DNA of 56,585 nucleotides, from positions 1 through 56,585 of the forward strand of contig NZ_JADNYM010000030.1 of the NCBI RefSeq assembly GCF_015708085.1. The letters are read 5' to 3'. A model generated the notes under the pieces. That model worked only from the letters and a program-made list of their open reading frames with translations. It was not told where the DNA came from and did not search any database. Position 1 is the first letter of the stretch, and every line of letters starts with the position of its first letter. Below, piece by piece: positions 36,537 to 45,559 of the stretch. A program made the position numbers and the translations under genes. The stretch comes from Arthrobacter terrae (GTDB lineage: Bacteria; Actinomycetota; Actinomycetes; Actinomycetales; Micrococcaceae).

Positions 36537-39500
36537 ATGCCGGTGAAGAGCCTGCAGCGAACGCTGATTGCCCATGGCTTCGCGGATCTGGACAAGAGCG
36601 AGCGGTTCCTGAACGCCCCGGAGCTGAAGGGCCTACCGGAACCGGTGCTTTTTGACGGCCTGGCCATGGCTGCGGATCCGGACCTGGCGCTGCAGTCATT
36701 GGTCCGGCTGCTGAGCCATAACTCGTCCTTGCGGACGCTGATCGACGACGGCGTGCAGCGGTCCGAGCCGCTGTTCCGACTGCTTGGGGCGTCGGAGGCG
36801 CTGGCAGAATTTTTGATGCGTCATCCTGAACACCTGGACGTACTCAATGCTGCCGTCAGTCCGGAGCCCAGGGCAAAGGACGGTGCCGTGTTGCGGCGGT
36901 CGCTGCTGGACGCTGTGGGTGCAGATCCACAGGCCGACCTGCCGGTGGCGAAGCTGCAGGGCGCCGAGGCGTACATCGCGCTGCGCACCAGGTACCGCCG
37001 GCACCTGACCGAACTGGCCATCCGTGACCTGTGTGCGGCATCCCCGCAGGACTTTATGCCGGACGCGGCGGCGGAACTGGCGGACCTGGCCGGAGCGGCA
37101 CTGGAGGCTGCGCTGGCCGTGTCCCGGTGCGAACTGGCTGCCACGGTAAGTCCCAGCGAAGTCGCCGGCGTGCGGCTCTCGGTCATCGGCATGGGCAAGT
37201 GCGGTGCGCGGGAACTGAACTATATTTCCGACGTCGACGTCATCTACGTCATTGATGCTCCCGGCATGGAGGAGTCCCTGGCCGTCACCATTGGGAACCA
37301 ACTTGCCGCCGGGATCTCGCATGCCATTAACGCTCCGGGCCGCGAGCCGGGGCTGTGGGAGGTTGATGCCAATCTTCGTCCGGAGGGCAAGGACGGCCCT
37401 TTGGTCCGGACGCTGGAATCGCACCTGACCTACTACCAGCGCTGGGCGCATAGCTGGGAATTCCAGGCGCTGCTCAAGGCACGCAGCATCGCTGGCGACC
37501 CTGCCCTCGGGGCACGCTATGAAGACGCCGTGGCGCCGCTGGTCTGGCAGTCCTCCGAACGGGATGGCTTTGTCGAATCCGTGCAAAACATGCGCCGCCG
37601 TGTCACGGAGAATATTCCCGCCGTGGAAGAGGCCCGGCAGATCAAGCTCGGCAAAGGCGGCCTGCGCGACGTCGAGTTCACCGTCCAGCTGCTCCAGCTG
37701 GTCCATGCCAAGGCCGATGCTTCGCTGCGGTGCCGGGACACGACGTCGGCCATTGCGGCGTTGTCCTCCGCCGGGTACATCGGCCGCACGGATGCCCGCG
37801 GTTTCGACGCCGCCTACCGCTACCTGCGTGTGCTGGAGCATCGGATCCAGTTGGTGCAGCTGCGCCGCACGCACCTGATGCCCACCAAGGACAGCGCCTT
37901 GCGGGCGCTCGCCAAGTCGCTGGCCGGTCCGCTGAGCAGCGGCCGCCCGACGGGAGATTCGCTGCTGGCGCAGTGGCAGAAGATCAAGCGCGACGTCCGT
38001 AGCCTCCATGAGCGGATTTTCTACCGGCCGCTGCTGACGACGGCGGCGCACCTGAGCGCCGACGACGTCAGACTTACGTCTGAGGCGGCGCAGGGAAGGC
38101 TGGGCGCGTTGGGCTATCGGGATACTGCCGGCGCCATCCGCCATATCGAGGCACTGACCTCGGGGGTGAGCCGTCGCGCGGCGCTGCAGCGCCAACTGCT
38201 GCCGGTGCTGCTGGACTGGCTGGCGGACGGCGTTGACCCGGATGCCGGGCTCCTCGGCTTTCGTCGGGTCAGTGAGGCTTTGGGCACAACACACTGGTAT
38301 CTGGGCATGCTCCGTGATTCGCAGGCTGCGGCGGAGCGGCTCTGTCACGTTCTTTCCAGCTCCAGACTAATCACCGATCTGCTGGAGGTTTCGCCTGAAT
38401 CGACCGCGTGGCTCGGTTCGAATAAGGAACTGGTGCCGCTGACCTTTGAGGCGCAATGGCAGGAAATCCGGGCCAAAATGTCCCGGCACCCCGCTCCGGC
38501 CGAGGCCGTGCGGCTGATCCGGTTGATCCGCCGTCGTGAGGTTCTGCGGATCGCCATCGCGGACAGTTCCGGGCTGCTGCGCCAAGACGAAGTCGGGCTT
38601 GCCTTGGCGGATGTGGATCGTGCCGCCGTGCTCGGCGCCTTGCATGTGGCGGAAGCGGAGGCCCATGCAGCCGACGGCGCGAAAACAAAGCTGCTGGTGA
38701 TGGCGATGGGCCGCCAAGGAGGGCGCGAAATTGGCTATGGTTCGGACGCGGACGTCCTTTATGTGCATCGGCCTCTGCCGGGCGTACCGGCGGCTGCGGC
38801 GCAGCAGCAGGCAGAATCCATCGTGTCCCGGCTCTGCGGATTACTGACGCAGCCGCTTAAGCCCGCCATTTTGGCCGAGCGGGTGCTGAGCATCGACGCG
38901 GACCTGCGACCAGAGGGAAAGAACGGGCCGATGGTCAGATCACTGGAGTCCTACCGGGAGTACTACCAGCGCTGGTCTCTCATCTGGGAGGCTCAGGCGC
39001 TGCTGCGCGCGCGTCCCATGGCCGGCTGTGACGATCTCGCCGCTGATTTCACTGCGCTGATCGATACGGTGCGTTATCCGGTGGAAGTGACGGAGGCGGA
39101 TCTGCGGGAGGTGCGCCGGGTCAAGGCGAGAGTTGAATCCGAGCGGCTACCGCGCGGGGCTGACCCGGCACGGCATGTGAAGCTGGGCCGTGGCGGACTG
39201 AGCGACGTCGAGTGGCTGGTGCAGCTTTGGCAGCTCCAACATGCACACCGTGAACCCGCGCTGCGCACCTCGTCCACTCTTGGTGCGCTGGAAGCGGCGC
39301 AGAAACTGGGTCTGGTGGACGCCGAGGACGCCGGGCTGCTGGCCGGGAGCTGGCGGCTGGCCAGCCGGATCCGCTCCGCCAATGTGATCTGGAGCGGAAA
39401 ATCGTCGGATGTGTTGCCGTCCTCCCGCCGGGACCTGGAGGCGGTGGCGCGCTGGTGTGGATACGAAGGGGGTCAGGCGGCGCAGCTCGAAGATGATTAC

Positions 39501-39557
39501 CTTGGCCTGACCAGACGGGCCCGTGCCGTTTTTGAAAGACTATTTTACGGTTACTGA
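36537..39557 (+). CDS. glnE: Glutamine synthetase adenylyltransferase / deadenylase
   Basis: Bifunctional enzyme that attaches and removes AMP on the regulatory tyrosine of GlnA1 in response to nitrogen status. 1006 residues with two nucleotidyltransferase halves. The N-terminal (deadenylase) half has GMGKCGARELNYISDVDVIYV near residue 220 (GxG...D.D) and EVDANLRPEGKDGPLVR. The C-terminal (adenylase) half has AMGRQGGREIGYGSDADVLYV near 722 and SIDADLRPEGKNGPMVRSLE. The catalytic Asp pairs are intact in both. It follows glnA2 directly and lies 4 kb from its usual substrate glnA1. Confidence 0.96.
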   Translation: MPVKSLQRTLIAHGFADLDKSERFLNAPELKGLPEPVLFDGLAMAADPDLALQSLVRLLSHNSSLRTLIDDGVQRSEPLFRLLGASEALAEFLMRHPEHLDVLNAAVSPEPRAKDGAVLRRSLLDAVGADPQADLPVAKLQGAEAYIALRTRYRRHLTELAIRDLCAASPQDFMPDAAAELADLAGAALEAALAVSRCELAATVSPSEVAGVRLSVIGMGKCGARELNYISDVDVIYVIDAPGMEESLAVTIGNQLAAGISHAINAPGREPGLWEVDANLRPEGKDGPLVRTLESHLTYYQRWAHSWEFQALLKARSIAGDPALGARYEDAVAPLVWQSSERDGFVESVQNMRRRVTENIPAVEEARQIKLGKGGLRDVEFTVQLLQLVHAKADASLRCRDTTSAIAALSSAGYIGRTDARGFDAAYRYLRVLEHRIQLVQLRRTHLMPTKDSALRALAKSLAGPLSSGRPTGDSLLAQWQKIKRDVRSLHERIFYRPLLTTAAHLSADDVRLTSEAAQGRLGALGYRDTAGAIRHIEALTSGVSRRAALQRQLLPVLLDWLADGVDPDAGLLGFRRVSEALGTTHWYLGMLRDSQAAAERLCHVLSSSRLITDLLEVSPESTAWLGSNKELVPLTFEAQWQEIRAKMSRHPAPAEAVRLIRLIRRREVLRIAIADSSGLLRQDEVGLALADVDRAAVLGALHVAEAEAHAADGAKTKLLVMAMGRQGGREIGYGSDADVLYVHRPLPGVPAAAAQQQAESIVSRLCGLLTQPLKPAILAERVLSIDADLRPEGKNGPMVRSLESYREYYQRWSLIWEAQALLRARPMAGCDDLAADFTALIDTVRYPVEVTEADLREVRRVKARVESERLPRGADPARHVKLGRGGLSDVEWLVQLWQLQHAHREPALRTSSTLGALEAAQKLGLVDAEDAGLLAGSWRLASRIRSANVIWSGKSSDVLPSSRRDLEAVARWCGYEGGQAAQLEDDYLGLTRRARAVFERLFYGY

Positions 39558-39673
39558 AACTGCGGCCGGCCGCTGGCGCGTTTTCGCGCTGCCCGCCACA
39601 ACGGGTAGCGTCAGCTGCGTACTTGACCGGCGTTCGAAGCTGCCGGCCGTGAACCTATGAGGGGTTGTATTAG

Positions 39674-41158
39674 ATGCAGAGGCTACCGATAGCCCGACGA
39701 ACCCGGCCCGGCGGCCTCGCCGTAGCAGGTGCGTTATTGACAGTCTTGGCGATGTTTTTCGGTGTCTCCGGTGCGTCGGCACAGGTTCCGTCGGCGCCGT
39801 CGAACGTCGAGGGAAAAACCTTCACCATCGGAACCGACACCACGTTTGCCCCGTTTGAGTTCCGCGACAGCAGCGGTGAGCTGGTGGGCATTGACATGGA
39901 TATTATCCGTGCCGTGGCCAAAAGCCAGGGATTCACGGTGCAGATTAAGTCCCTCGGATTTGCCGCGGCGCTGCAGGCACTGTCCTCCAAGCAGGTGGAC
40001 GGGGTCATCGCGGCGATGTCCATTACGGACGAACGGAAAAAGGTCTATGACTTCTCCGATCCGTACTTCGATTCCGGCGTGCAGATGGCCGTGGCCAAGG
40101 ACAACACGGACATCAAGGGCTACGCAGACCTCAAAGGGAAGACGGTCACCGCGAAGACCGGCAGCGAGGGGGAGAGCTTCGCGCAGTCGATCGCGGGCAG
40201 ATACGGCTTCACAGTCAAGCCGCTCGACCAGTCGGCCACTATGTATGAACTGGTCAAATCCGGCAACGCGGCCGCGGTGTTCGATGACTACCCGGTGCTG
40301 GCCTACGGTGTGAGCCAAAACAATGGCCTGAAGACCGTGACGAAAAAGGAAGCCGGCGGCTCCTATGGTTTTGCCGTCAACAAGGGGCAAAATGCGGAGC
40401 TGATGGCCGCTTTTAACACCGGTCTGGCCGAGCTGAAGGACAACGGGCAGTATCAGGCAATCCTGGACAAATACCTCAAATCCCCGCAGGACACCGTCTC
40501 GGCGGACAGCAGCTTCTGGGCGCTGTTGGTCAGCAGCATGCCGGCGCTGCTCAAGGGCCTGCAGAACACCGTCGTCGTCACGCTGATTTCCTTCGCGTTC
40601 GCCATGTTGCTCGGACTGTTCTTCGGTTTCCTCAAGGTCTCCCACAATATTGTGTCGCGCGGCGTGGCTACCACCTTCGTGAACATATTCCGCGGCACTC
40701 CGCTGTTGGTGCAGGCATTTTTCTTTTACTTCGGACTGCCGCAGATCATCGGGCAGCCGGTCAATATCTGGGTGGCAGGTGTGCTGACCCTGAGCCTGAA
40801 CTCCGCCGCCTACGTCACCGAGATTGTCCGCGGCGGCATCCAGTCGGTGGATCCAGGGCAGCTGGAGGCCAGCCGCAGCCTGGGGCTTGGTTACGGCACG
40901 TCGATGCGCCGCGTCGTGGTTCCGCAGGCGTTCAAAATAATGACGCCGGCGCTGATCAACCAGTTGGTCATCCTGCTCAAAGACAGCTCACTGCTGCTGG
41001 CGATCGGCTTCGCCGAGCTGCTGTACCAGGGCCAGCAGATCTACTCCAATAACTTCCGGATCAGCGAAACGCTGCTGATTGTGGCCGCGATGTACTTCAT
41101 CGTAATCATGATCCTGACGAAACTGTCCAACATCGTGGATAAGAGGTTCAACAAATGA
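39674..41158 (+). CDS. Amino acid ABC transporter, fused substrate-binding protein and permease
   Basis: 494 residues. A signal peptide or anchor (residues 15-38, ending [10 protein letters not shown]) is followed by a SBP_bac_3-type binding domain (about 45-270, [40 protein letters not shown]). The C-terminal half is a His/Glu/Gln/Arg-type permease (about 280-490, [23 protein letters not shown]-loop segment [20 protein letters not shown]). Binding protein and permease on one chain is known for GlnPQ-type systems. Glutamine or glutamate as substrate is inferred from fold and setting. ATGA overlap with the ATPase gene. Confidence 0.9.
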   Translation: MQRLPIARRTRPGGLAVAGALLTVLAMFFGVSGASAQVPSAPSNVEGKTFTIGTDTTFAPFEFRDSSGELVGIDMDIIRAVAKSQGFTVQIKSLGFAAALQALSSKQVDGVIAAMSITDERKKVYDFSDPYFDSGVQMAVAKDNTDIKGYADLKGKTVTAKTGSEGESFAQSIAGRYGFTVKPLDQSATMYELVKSGNAAAVFDDYPVLAYGVSQNNGLKTVTKKEAGGSYGFAVNKGQNAELMAAFNTGLAELKDNGQYQAILDKYLKSPQDTVSADSSFWALLVSSMPALLKGLQNTVVVTLISFAFAMLLGLFFGFLKVSHNIVSRGVATTFVNIFRGTPLLVQAFFFYFGLPQIIGQPVNIWVAGVLTLSLNSAAYVTEIVRGGIQSVDPGQLEASRSLGLGYGTSMRRVVVPQAFKIMTPALINQLVILLKDSSLLLAIGFAELLYQGQQIYSNNFRISETLLIVAAMYFIVIMILTKLSNIVDKRFNK

Positions 41159-41940
41159 GCGAGCAGGCACATCCGGCCCGGCCCGGCGAAAACTCCGGCA
41201 GCACAGACCCCGGCAGCAAAATCTCCGTCAGGGGGCTGAAGAAGTCCTTTGGCACCAACGAGGTCCTCAAGGGCATCGATGTGGAGGTGGCGGACGGTGA
41301 GGTGGTTTGCGTCATTGGCCCCTCCGGCTCGGGGAAGTCGACTTTCCTGCGCTGCCTGAACAAACTGGAGGACATCACCGCCGGTTCGGTGCTGGTCGGC
41401 GGCATTGACCTGACCGAACCGAAAGTGGACCTTAACAAAGTCCGCCAACAGATCGGCATGGTCTTCCAGCATTTCAACCTCTTCCCGCACATGACCGTGC
41501 TGGAGAACATCACGTTGGCCCCCGTGGAGCTGAAAAAGCAGACCAAGGAACAAGCCCGCCAGAGCGGAATGGATCTCCTCAAGCGAGTCGGTCTTGAGGA
41601 GAAAGCAGATGCCCGGCCGGCGTCCCTGTCCGGTGGACAGAAGCAGCGCGTTGCCATTGCGAGGGCGCTGGCCATGAACCCCGGGATTATGCTGTTCGAT
41701 GAGGCAACCAGCGCGCTGGATCCGGAAATGGTGGGCGAGGTGCTCCAGGTCATCCGTGACCTGGCGGCGGTGGGAATGACCATGGTGGTGGTGACCCATG
41801 AAATGGGGTTTGCCCGCGAAGTGGCAGACCGCGTGATCTTCATGGCGGATGGTGTCATCTGCGAGCAGGGCAGCCCCGAAGAAATCTTCTCCCACGCGCA
41901 GCAGTCGCGCCTGCAGGACTTCCTGGCCAAGGTTCTCTGA
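41155..41940 (+). CDS. glnQ: Amino acid ABC transporter ATP-binding protein (GlnQ-like)
   Basis: ATPase partner of the fused binding-protein/permease. 261 residues: Walker [15 protein letters not shown]-loop [17 protein letters not shown] (the sequence typical of polar amino acid importers), signature [15 protein letters not shown], Walker [17 protein letters not shown] and H-loop [17 protein letters not shown]. An N-terminal hydrophilic stretch of about 20 residues is extra. The ATGA overlap with the upstream gene implies coupled translation and a two-gene transporter operon. Confidence 0.94.
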   Translation: MSEQAHPARPGENSGSTDPGSKISVRGLKKSFGTNEVLKGIDVEVADGEVVCVIGPSGSGKSTFLRCLNKLEDITAGSVLVGGIDLTEPKVDLNKVRQQIGMVFQHFNLFPHMTVLENITLAPVELKKQTKEQARQSGMDLLKRVGLEEKADARPASLSGGQKQRVAIARALAMNPGIMLFDEATSALDPEMVGEVLQVIRDLAAVGMTMVVVTHEMGFAREVADRVIFMADGVICEQGSPEEIFSHAQQSRLQDFLAKVL

Positions 41941-41946
41941 CGGGCC

Positions 41947-41974
41947 GGTCCGCTGCCGCCGGTCCGCTGCCGCC
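41947..41974 (+). repeat. 14-bp direct repeat after glnQ
   Basis: GGTCCGCTGCCGCC occurs twice in tandem just after the glnQ stop, followed by a third degenerate half copy (GGGCCGCT). Confidence 0.7.
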
Positions 41975-42052
41975 GGGCCGCTGGCTCCGGAGGCCTTGAA
42001 CGAGGCTTGGGTGCCGGGCCTTGGTCCCGCAGCGCCAGCCTGCCGCCGCCCC

Positions 42053-42097
42053 GTCAACTTAAGTTGACGCCGATTCCAAGCGTCAACTATGGTTGAC
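42053..42097 (+). promoter_or_regulatory. Twin palindromic operator over a leaderless promoter
   Basis: GTCAACTTAAGTTGAC (42053-42068, perfect 16-bp palindrome) and GTCAACTATGGTTGAC (42082-42097, same half-sites GTCAAC/GTTGAC) have centres 29 bp apart. TTGACG (42064-42069) and TATGGT (42088-42093) form a promoter with an 18-bp spacer: the -35 is made by the right arm of the first palindrome and the -10 lies in the second. Transcription would begin at about 42100-42101, on the start codon. A protein bound to both sites should block RNA polymerase. Confidence 0.7.
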
Positions 42098-42100
42098 CGC

Positions 42101-42331
42101 ATGGAGGTGGATCAGTTGAGGACGATGATCGGATCGTTGGACGGAGAATCAATGGACGGCAAGGGGCCGGCCGAAGCGTTGTACGCCGTAGCGGCGCTGC
42201 ACCAGGAACTGGCCCGGACAGAAACCCGGACCGTGCTGCGCGCCCGGGCCGCTGGCCTGTCCTGGGAAGCTATTGCACTGTGCTTGGGCGTCAGTAAACA
42301 AGCAGTGCACAAGCGATACGGGAAGCGCTGA
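42101..42331 (+). CDS. Small helix-turn-helix DNA-binding protein
   Basis: 76 residues if started at ATG 42101; the in-frame ATG 42089 lies inside the second palindrome and over the -10, so it is unlikely. The C-terminal half is a helix-turn-helix (RARAAGLSWEAIALCLGVSK then QAVHKRYGKR), the SWxxIAxxLGVSKQAVHxRY type of small actinobacterial regulators. The N-terminal half is an acidic helix pair that may dimerise. No ribosome site is present, in agreement with a leaderless transcript. The twin palindromes upstream suggest it represses itself; whether it controls glsA or the transporter is not known. Confidence 0.8.
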   Translation: MEVDQLRTMIGSLDGESMDGKGPAEALYAVAALHQELARTETRTVLRARAAGLSWEAIALCLGVSKQAVHKRYGKR

Positions 42332-42463
42332 CGCCGCCCGTTGGTACCCGTGGACCGTTTGGAGCGCCGAGGGTGGAATACCTGTACTTTAGCTGGCCCG
42401 AAACAACAATTACGGCACCATAGGTAGCCGGGGAGAACTGCAGCACGAAGGGTGAACCCAGGA

Positions 42464-43375
42464 ATGGATATTCAAAGTCTGCTCGAAGAGATCGCCGGCA
42501 GCGTGCGCCCCGTTGCAGCCGCGGGTGAGGTCGCGGATTACATTCCCGGGCTGAGCTCCGTCAGTGCCGACCATTTCGGCATTTGCGTAGCGACGGCGGA
42601 CGGGGAGATTTACGGTGCCGGGGAGTGGACCAGTAAGTTCTCCATCCAGAGTATTTCCAAGGTCTTCAGCCTGGGTCTGGTGCTGGCCGGCGACGGCGAC
42701 CGGATCTGGCAGCGTGTTTTCCGGGAGCCGTCCGGCACCCCGTTTAATTCCCTGGTGCAGCTGGAATCCGAGGAGGGCATACCCCGCAATCCATTTATCA
42801 ACGCCGGGGCGTTGGTAGTGACGGACCGCCTCATCACGCTCACTGGCGATGCTGGCGCGGCCGTGCGGGATCTGCTGCGCCGCGAGAGCGGAAATCCGGA
42901 CGTGGCCGTCGACCCGCTGGTGGCGGCGTCGGAGGCGGAATATGGGCACCGGAACTCCTCTCTGGCACACTTGCTGGCCAGTTACGGAAATCTGGAAAAT
43001 CCTGTGGATCTGGTCCTCGAGCAGTATTTTGATCAGTGCGCGCTGGAGATGAGCTGCCGGGATTTAGCTGTCGGAGCGCGCTTTCTCTCCCGCAACGGTG
43101 TGGCCGCGGACGGCTCGCAGTTCCTCTCGTCCAGCCAGACCAAGCGGATCAACGCCGTGATGCTGACCTGCGGCACCTATGATGCCGCCGGCGAGTTCGC
43201 CTACCGGGTTGGCCTGCCGGGCAAGAGCGGCGTCGGCGGCGGAATCGTCGCCGTGGTACCGGGACGCTGCACCATCTGCGTCTGGAGCCCGGGGCTGAGC
43301 AAGTCGGGTAACTCGCTGGCCGGCATGGCCGCGTTGGATGAATTCACCACCCGCACCGGCTGGTCCATCTTCTAG
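42464..43375 (+). CDS. glsA: Glutaminase
   Basis: Hydrolyses glutamine to glutamate and ammonia; serine-dependent beta-lactamase-like fold. 303 residues from ATG 42464 (MDIQSLLEEIAG); GTG 42452 would add four residues and cannot be excluded. The active-site Ser and Lys lie in FSIQSISKVFSL, with EGIPRNPFINAGAL, ASYGNLENPVDLVLEQYFDQCAL, and the C-terminal GKSGVGGGIVAVVPG motif. No STAS or cNMP domain is fused. It stands between glutamine uptake and glutamine synthetase genes, on the opposite strand to glnA1. Confidence 0.94.
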   Translation: MDIQSLLEEIAGSVRPVAAAGEVADYIPGLSSVSADHFGICVATADGEIYGAGEWTSKFSIQSISKVFSLGLVLAGDGDRIWQRVFREPSGTPFNSLVQLESEEGIPRNPFINAGALVVTDRLITLTGDAGAAVRDLLRRESGNPDVAVDPLVAASEAEYGHRNSSLAHLLASYGNLENPVDLVLEQYFDQCALEMSCRDLAVGARFLSRNGVAADGSQFLSSSQTKRINAVMLTCGTYDAAGEFAYRVGLPGKSGVGGGIVAVVPGRCTICVWSPGLSKSGNSLAGMAALDEFTTRTGWSIF

Positions 43376-43391
43376 CCCCTCTGGTCTCCCC

Positions 43392-43437
43392 ACGACGACG
43401 GCGACCCGCACCATTAGGTGCGGGCCGCCGTCGTCGT
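43392..43437. terminator. Strong bidirectional hairpin between glsA and glnA1
   Basis: Two 21-base arms (43392-43412 and 43417-43437) pair at 20 of 21 positions around an ATTA loop, with TTCT after on the plus strand. It lies 17 nt after glsA and 27 nt from the end of convergent glnA1 and can serve both. Confidence 0.8.
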
Positions 43438-43463
43438 TCTGTCAGCGACAAGTGCTGCTGTCG

Positions 43464-44888
43464 CTACACTCCGTAGTAGAGCTCAAATTCGTACGGGTTC
43501 GGGCGCAGGGACAGCGGCCGGATCTCGTATTCGTACTTGTACTCGATCCAGGTGTCGATCAGGTCCTGGGTGAAAACTCCGCCGGCCTGCAGGAACTCAT
43601 TGTCTTCGGCCAGAGCCTCCAGCGCTTCTTCAAGGGAGCCCGGCGCCTTGGGAATATCCTTGGCCTCCTCGGCAGGCAGCTCGTAGAGGTCCTTGTCAAT
43701 CGGTGCCGGCGGCTCGATCCGGTTCTTGATCCCGTCAAGCCCGGCCATCAGCTGCGCGGCAAACGCCAAATATGGGTTGGACGAGGCATCAGGGGCACGG
43801 AACTCCAGGCGCTTGGCCTTCGGATTGGAACCGGTAATCGGAATGCGGATGCCGGCCGAACGGTTGCCCTGCGAATACACCATGTTAACCGGCGCCTCGA
43901 ACCCCTTGACCAGGCGGCGATAGGAGTTGACCGTCGGGTTAGTGAACGCCAGAACGGCCGAAGAATGCTTGAGCAGACCGCCAATGTACCAGCGTGCTAA
44001 GTCGGACAGACCCGCATAGCCCTTCTCATCGTAGAAAAGCGGCTCTCCGCCGTTCCACAGCGATTGGTGGCAATGCATGCCGGACCCATTGTCACCGAAG
44101 ACCGGTTTGGGCATGAACGTAACGGACTTATTCCACTGCCATGCGGTGTTCTTGATGACGTATTTGAACTTCTGCAGATCATCCGCGGCATGGACCAGCG
44201 TGTTGAACTTGTAGTTGATCTCGGCCTGCCCGGCCGCACCAACCTCATGATGGGAGCGCTCCACTTCCAGGTCAACATTGTCCAGTTCGATGCACATCGC
44301 ATCGCGCAGATCTGCCTGCTGGTCAACCGGCGCGACCGGGAAATAGCCGCCCTTGGTGGGCGTTTTGTAGCCCAGGTTGCCGCCTTCCTCCTTGCGGCCG
44401 GTGTTCCACGGTGCCTCGACAGAATCGATCTTGTAGAACGAACCCTGCGGGGAGGACTCAAACTGGACGTTGTCGAAGACGAAGAACTCAGCTTCGGAGC
44501 CGAAGAAGGCGGTGTCGGCAATTCCGGTGGAAGCCAGGTATGCCTCGGCCTTCTCGGCAACACCGCGGGGATCACGATGGTACGGATCTCCCGTACGCGG
44601 ATTGACGATGGAAAAGTTCAGCGCGAGCGTCTTCTCCAGCCGGAAGGCATCCACGAAGGCGGTGGTCACGTCCGGGATGAGCTGCATGTCTGACTCAGCA
44701 ATGCCCTGGAAACCGCGGATGGAGGAACCATCGAAGAGCTGCCCATGGACGAAGAAGTCCGCGTCGACGCTTTTCGCGGGAACATTGAAGTGCTGCTGGA
44801 CCCCCGGGAGATCCGTGAATCGGATATCGACGAATTTAACGTCTTCGTCCTTGATGTATTTGAGGACTTCGTCCGCGTTCTTGAACAT
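43464..44888 (-). CDS. glnA: Glutamine synthetase type I (main, adenylylated form)
   Basis: Central ammonium-assimilating enzyme, a dodecamer. 474 residues. Starts [20 protein letters not shown] with [61 protein letters not shown] and [16 protein letters not shown] are all conserved. The adenylylation site is Tyr402 in DLYELPAEE, so it is a substrate for GlnE. Start ATG 44888 has AAGGAG 6 nt upstream. The promoter carries a GlnR-like site. Also called glnA1 in actinobacteria. Confidence 0.97.
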   Translation of the reverse strand: MFKNADEVLKYIKDEDVKFVDIRFTDLPGVQQHFNVPAKSVDADFFVHGQLFDGSSIRGFQGIAESDMQLIPDVTTAFVDAFRLEKTLALNFSIVNPRTGDPYHRDPRGVAEKAEAYLASTGIADTAFFGSEAEFFVFDNVQFESSPQGSFYKIDSVEAPWNTGRKEEGGNLGYKTPTKGGYFPVAPVDQQADLRDAMCIELDNVDLEVERSHHEVGAAGQAEINYKFNTLVHAADDLQKFKYVIKNTAWQWNKSVTFMPKPVFGDNGSGMHCHQSLWNGGEPLFYDEKGYAGLSDLARWYIGGLLKHSSAVLAFTNPTVNSYRRLVKGFEAPVNMVYSQGNRSAGIRIPITGSNPKAKRLEFRAPDASSNPYLAFAAQLMAGLDGIKNRIEPPAPIDKDLYELPAEEAKDIPKAPGSLEEALEALAEDNEFLQAGGVFTQDLIDTWIEYKYEYEIRPLSLRPNPYEFELYYGV

Positions 44889-44955
44889 CTATGCTCCTTA
44901 CGCATAAGGGGTTTGCGACCGCAGCGGGCCGTGTAGTGCAACTGCAACTGTTACC

Positions 44956-45009
44956 AGAGTAGGCACACGGGATTACCCGGGAGTGTCTGCTGTGTTTCGG
45001 TGAGGTTTC
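44956..45009 (-). promoter_or_regulatory. glnA1 promoter with GlnR-like site
   Basis: On the minus strand GAAAC, GAAAC and GACAC follow one another at 11-bp steps (plus coordinates 45005-45009, 44994-44998, 44983-44987), i.e. the AC-n9-AC-n9-AC pattern of actinobacterial GlnR sites. A -10 TACTCT is at 44956-44961 with no good -35, and the boxes end at the -35 position, as for an activator. GlnR itself is not in the window, so the assignment is inferred. Confidence 0.45.
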
Positions 45010-45071
45010 GCACTCGCCGCTGCCTTTAGTCTAGCGGCGGTGCGCGGTCCGGCCCGCACCCGTGACGCGGG

Positions 45072-45077
45072 TAGGCT
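45072..45077 (+). promoter_or_regulatory. -10 element of a leaderless RDD-gene transcript
   Basis: TAGGCT is exactly 6 nt before GTG 45084, and no ribosome site is present. Confidence 0.6.
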
Positions 45078-45083
45078 TGTTGC

Positions 45084-45521
45084 GTGGTAGATCGCAAAGA
45101 CATTGGTTCCTGGCTTGGTGGCCCGGATACCTCGGGAATTTCCAAATATCCGGGGGAGCGGCTCGGCCTGCCCGAATCCGGCGCCGGCTCGATGGCCCGG
45201 GCCGGGCGGCGGATCCTGGCCATCTGCATCGACTGGGGACTGTGCTACCTGATAGCCCACCTGCTGTTGAACGGAAACTCCACCGGAATCCTGGGTATTT
45301 TCGTCCTGGAACAGATTCTGCTGGTAGGTACGCTGGGTTACAGCATTGGTCACCGGATTGCCGGCATTCACGTGACAAGGCTCGACGGCGGCCCGGCCGG
45401 CCCGCTGGCGGCCGTGGTCCGCACCCTGCTGCTTGCTCTGGTGATCCCTGTCGCTGTTGTGGACGCTGACCACCGGGGGCTCCACGACAAGGCGATGAAC
45501 ACCAAACTCGTCCGGATGTAG
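45084..45521 (+). CDS. RDD family membrane protein
   Basis: A 145-residue membrane protein of the RDD family (named for conserved Arg and Asp residues). The signatures RAGRRILAICIDWGL (first segment) and GHRIAGIHVTRLDGGPAG are visible, with three to four hydrophobic segments and the VDADHRGLHDKAMNTKLV C-terminal block. The role is unknown; RDD proteins are often proposed to act in transport. Its place next to glnA and ahead of DUF4191/lipA is conserved in actinobacteria. GTG 45084 is supported by the leaderless -10. Confidence 0.9.
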   Translation: MVDRKDIGSWLGGPDTSGISKYPGERLGLPESGAGSMARAGRRILAICIDWGLCYLIAHLLLNGNSTGILGIFVLEQILLVGTLGYSIGHRIAGIHVTRLDGGPAGPLAAVVRTLLLALVIPVAVVDADHRGLHDKAMNTKLVRM

Positions 45522-45559
45522 AGCTTGATCGTTCCTGCTCGGGCAGGGGTCATGAACGG

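Noticed and set aside
36696-38348. 550-codon open frame opposite glnE
   Set aside because: Arg/Gln/His-rich composition and no motif; glnE on the other strand has complete catalytic motifs.
39562-39573. 12-bp palindrome GCGGCCGGCCGC after glnE
   Set aside because: Pure GC palindrome expected by chance in this composition; no flanking promoter elements.
42089-42100. Upstream ATG 42089 as start of the HTH gene
   Set aside because: It would lie on the -10 and inside the operator, upstream of the predicted transcription start.
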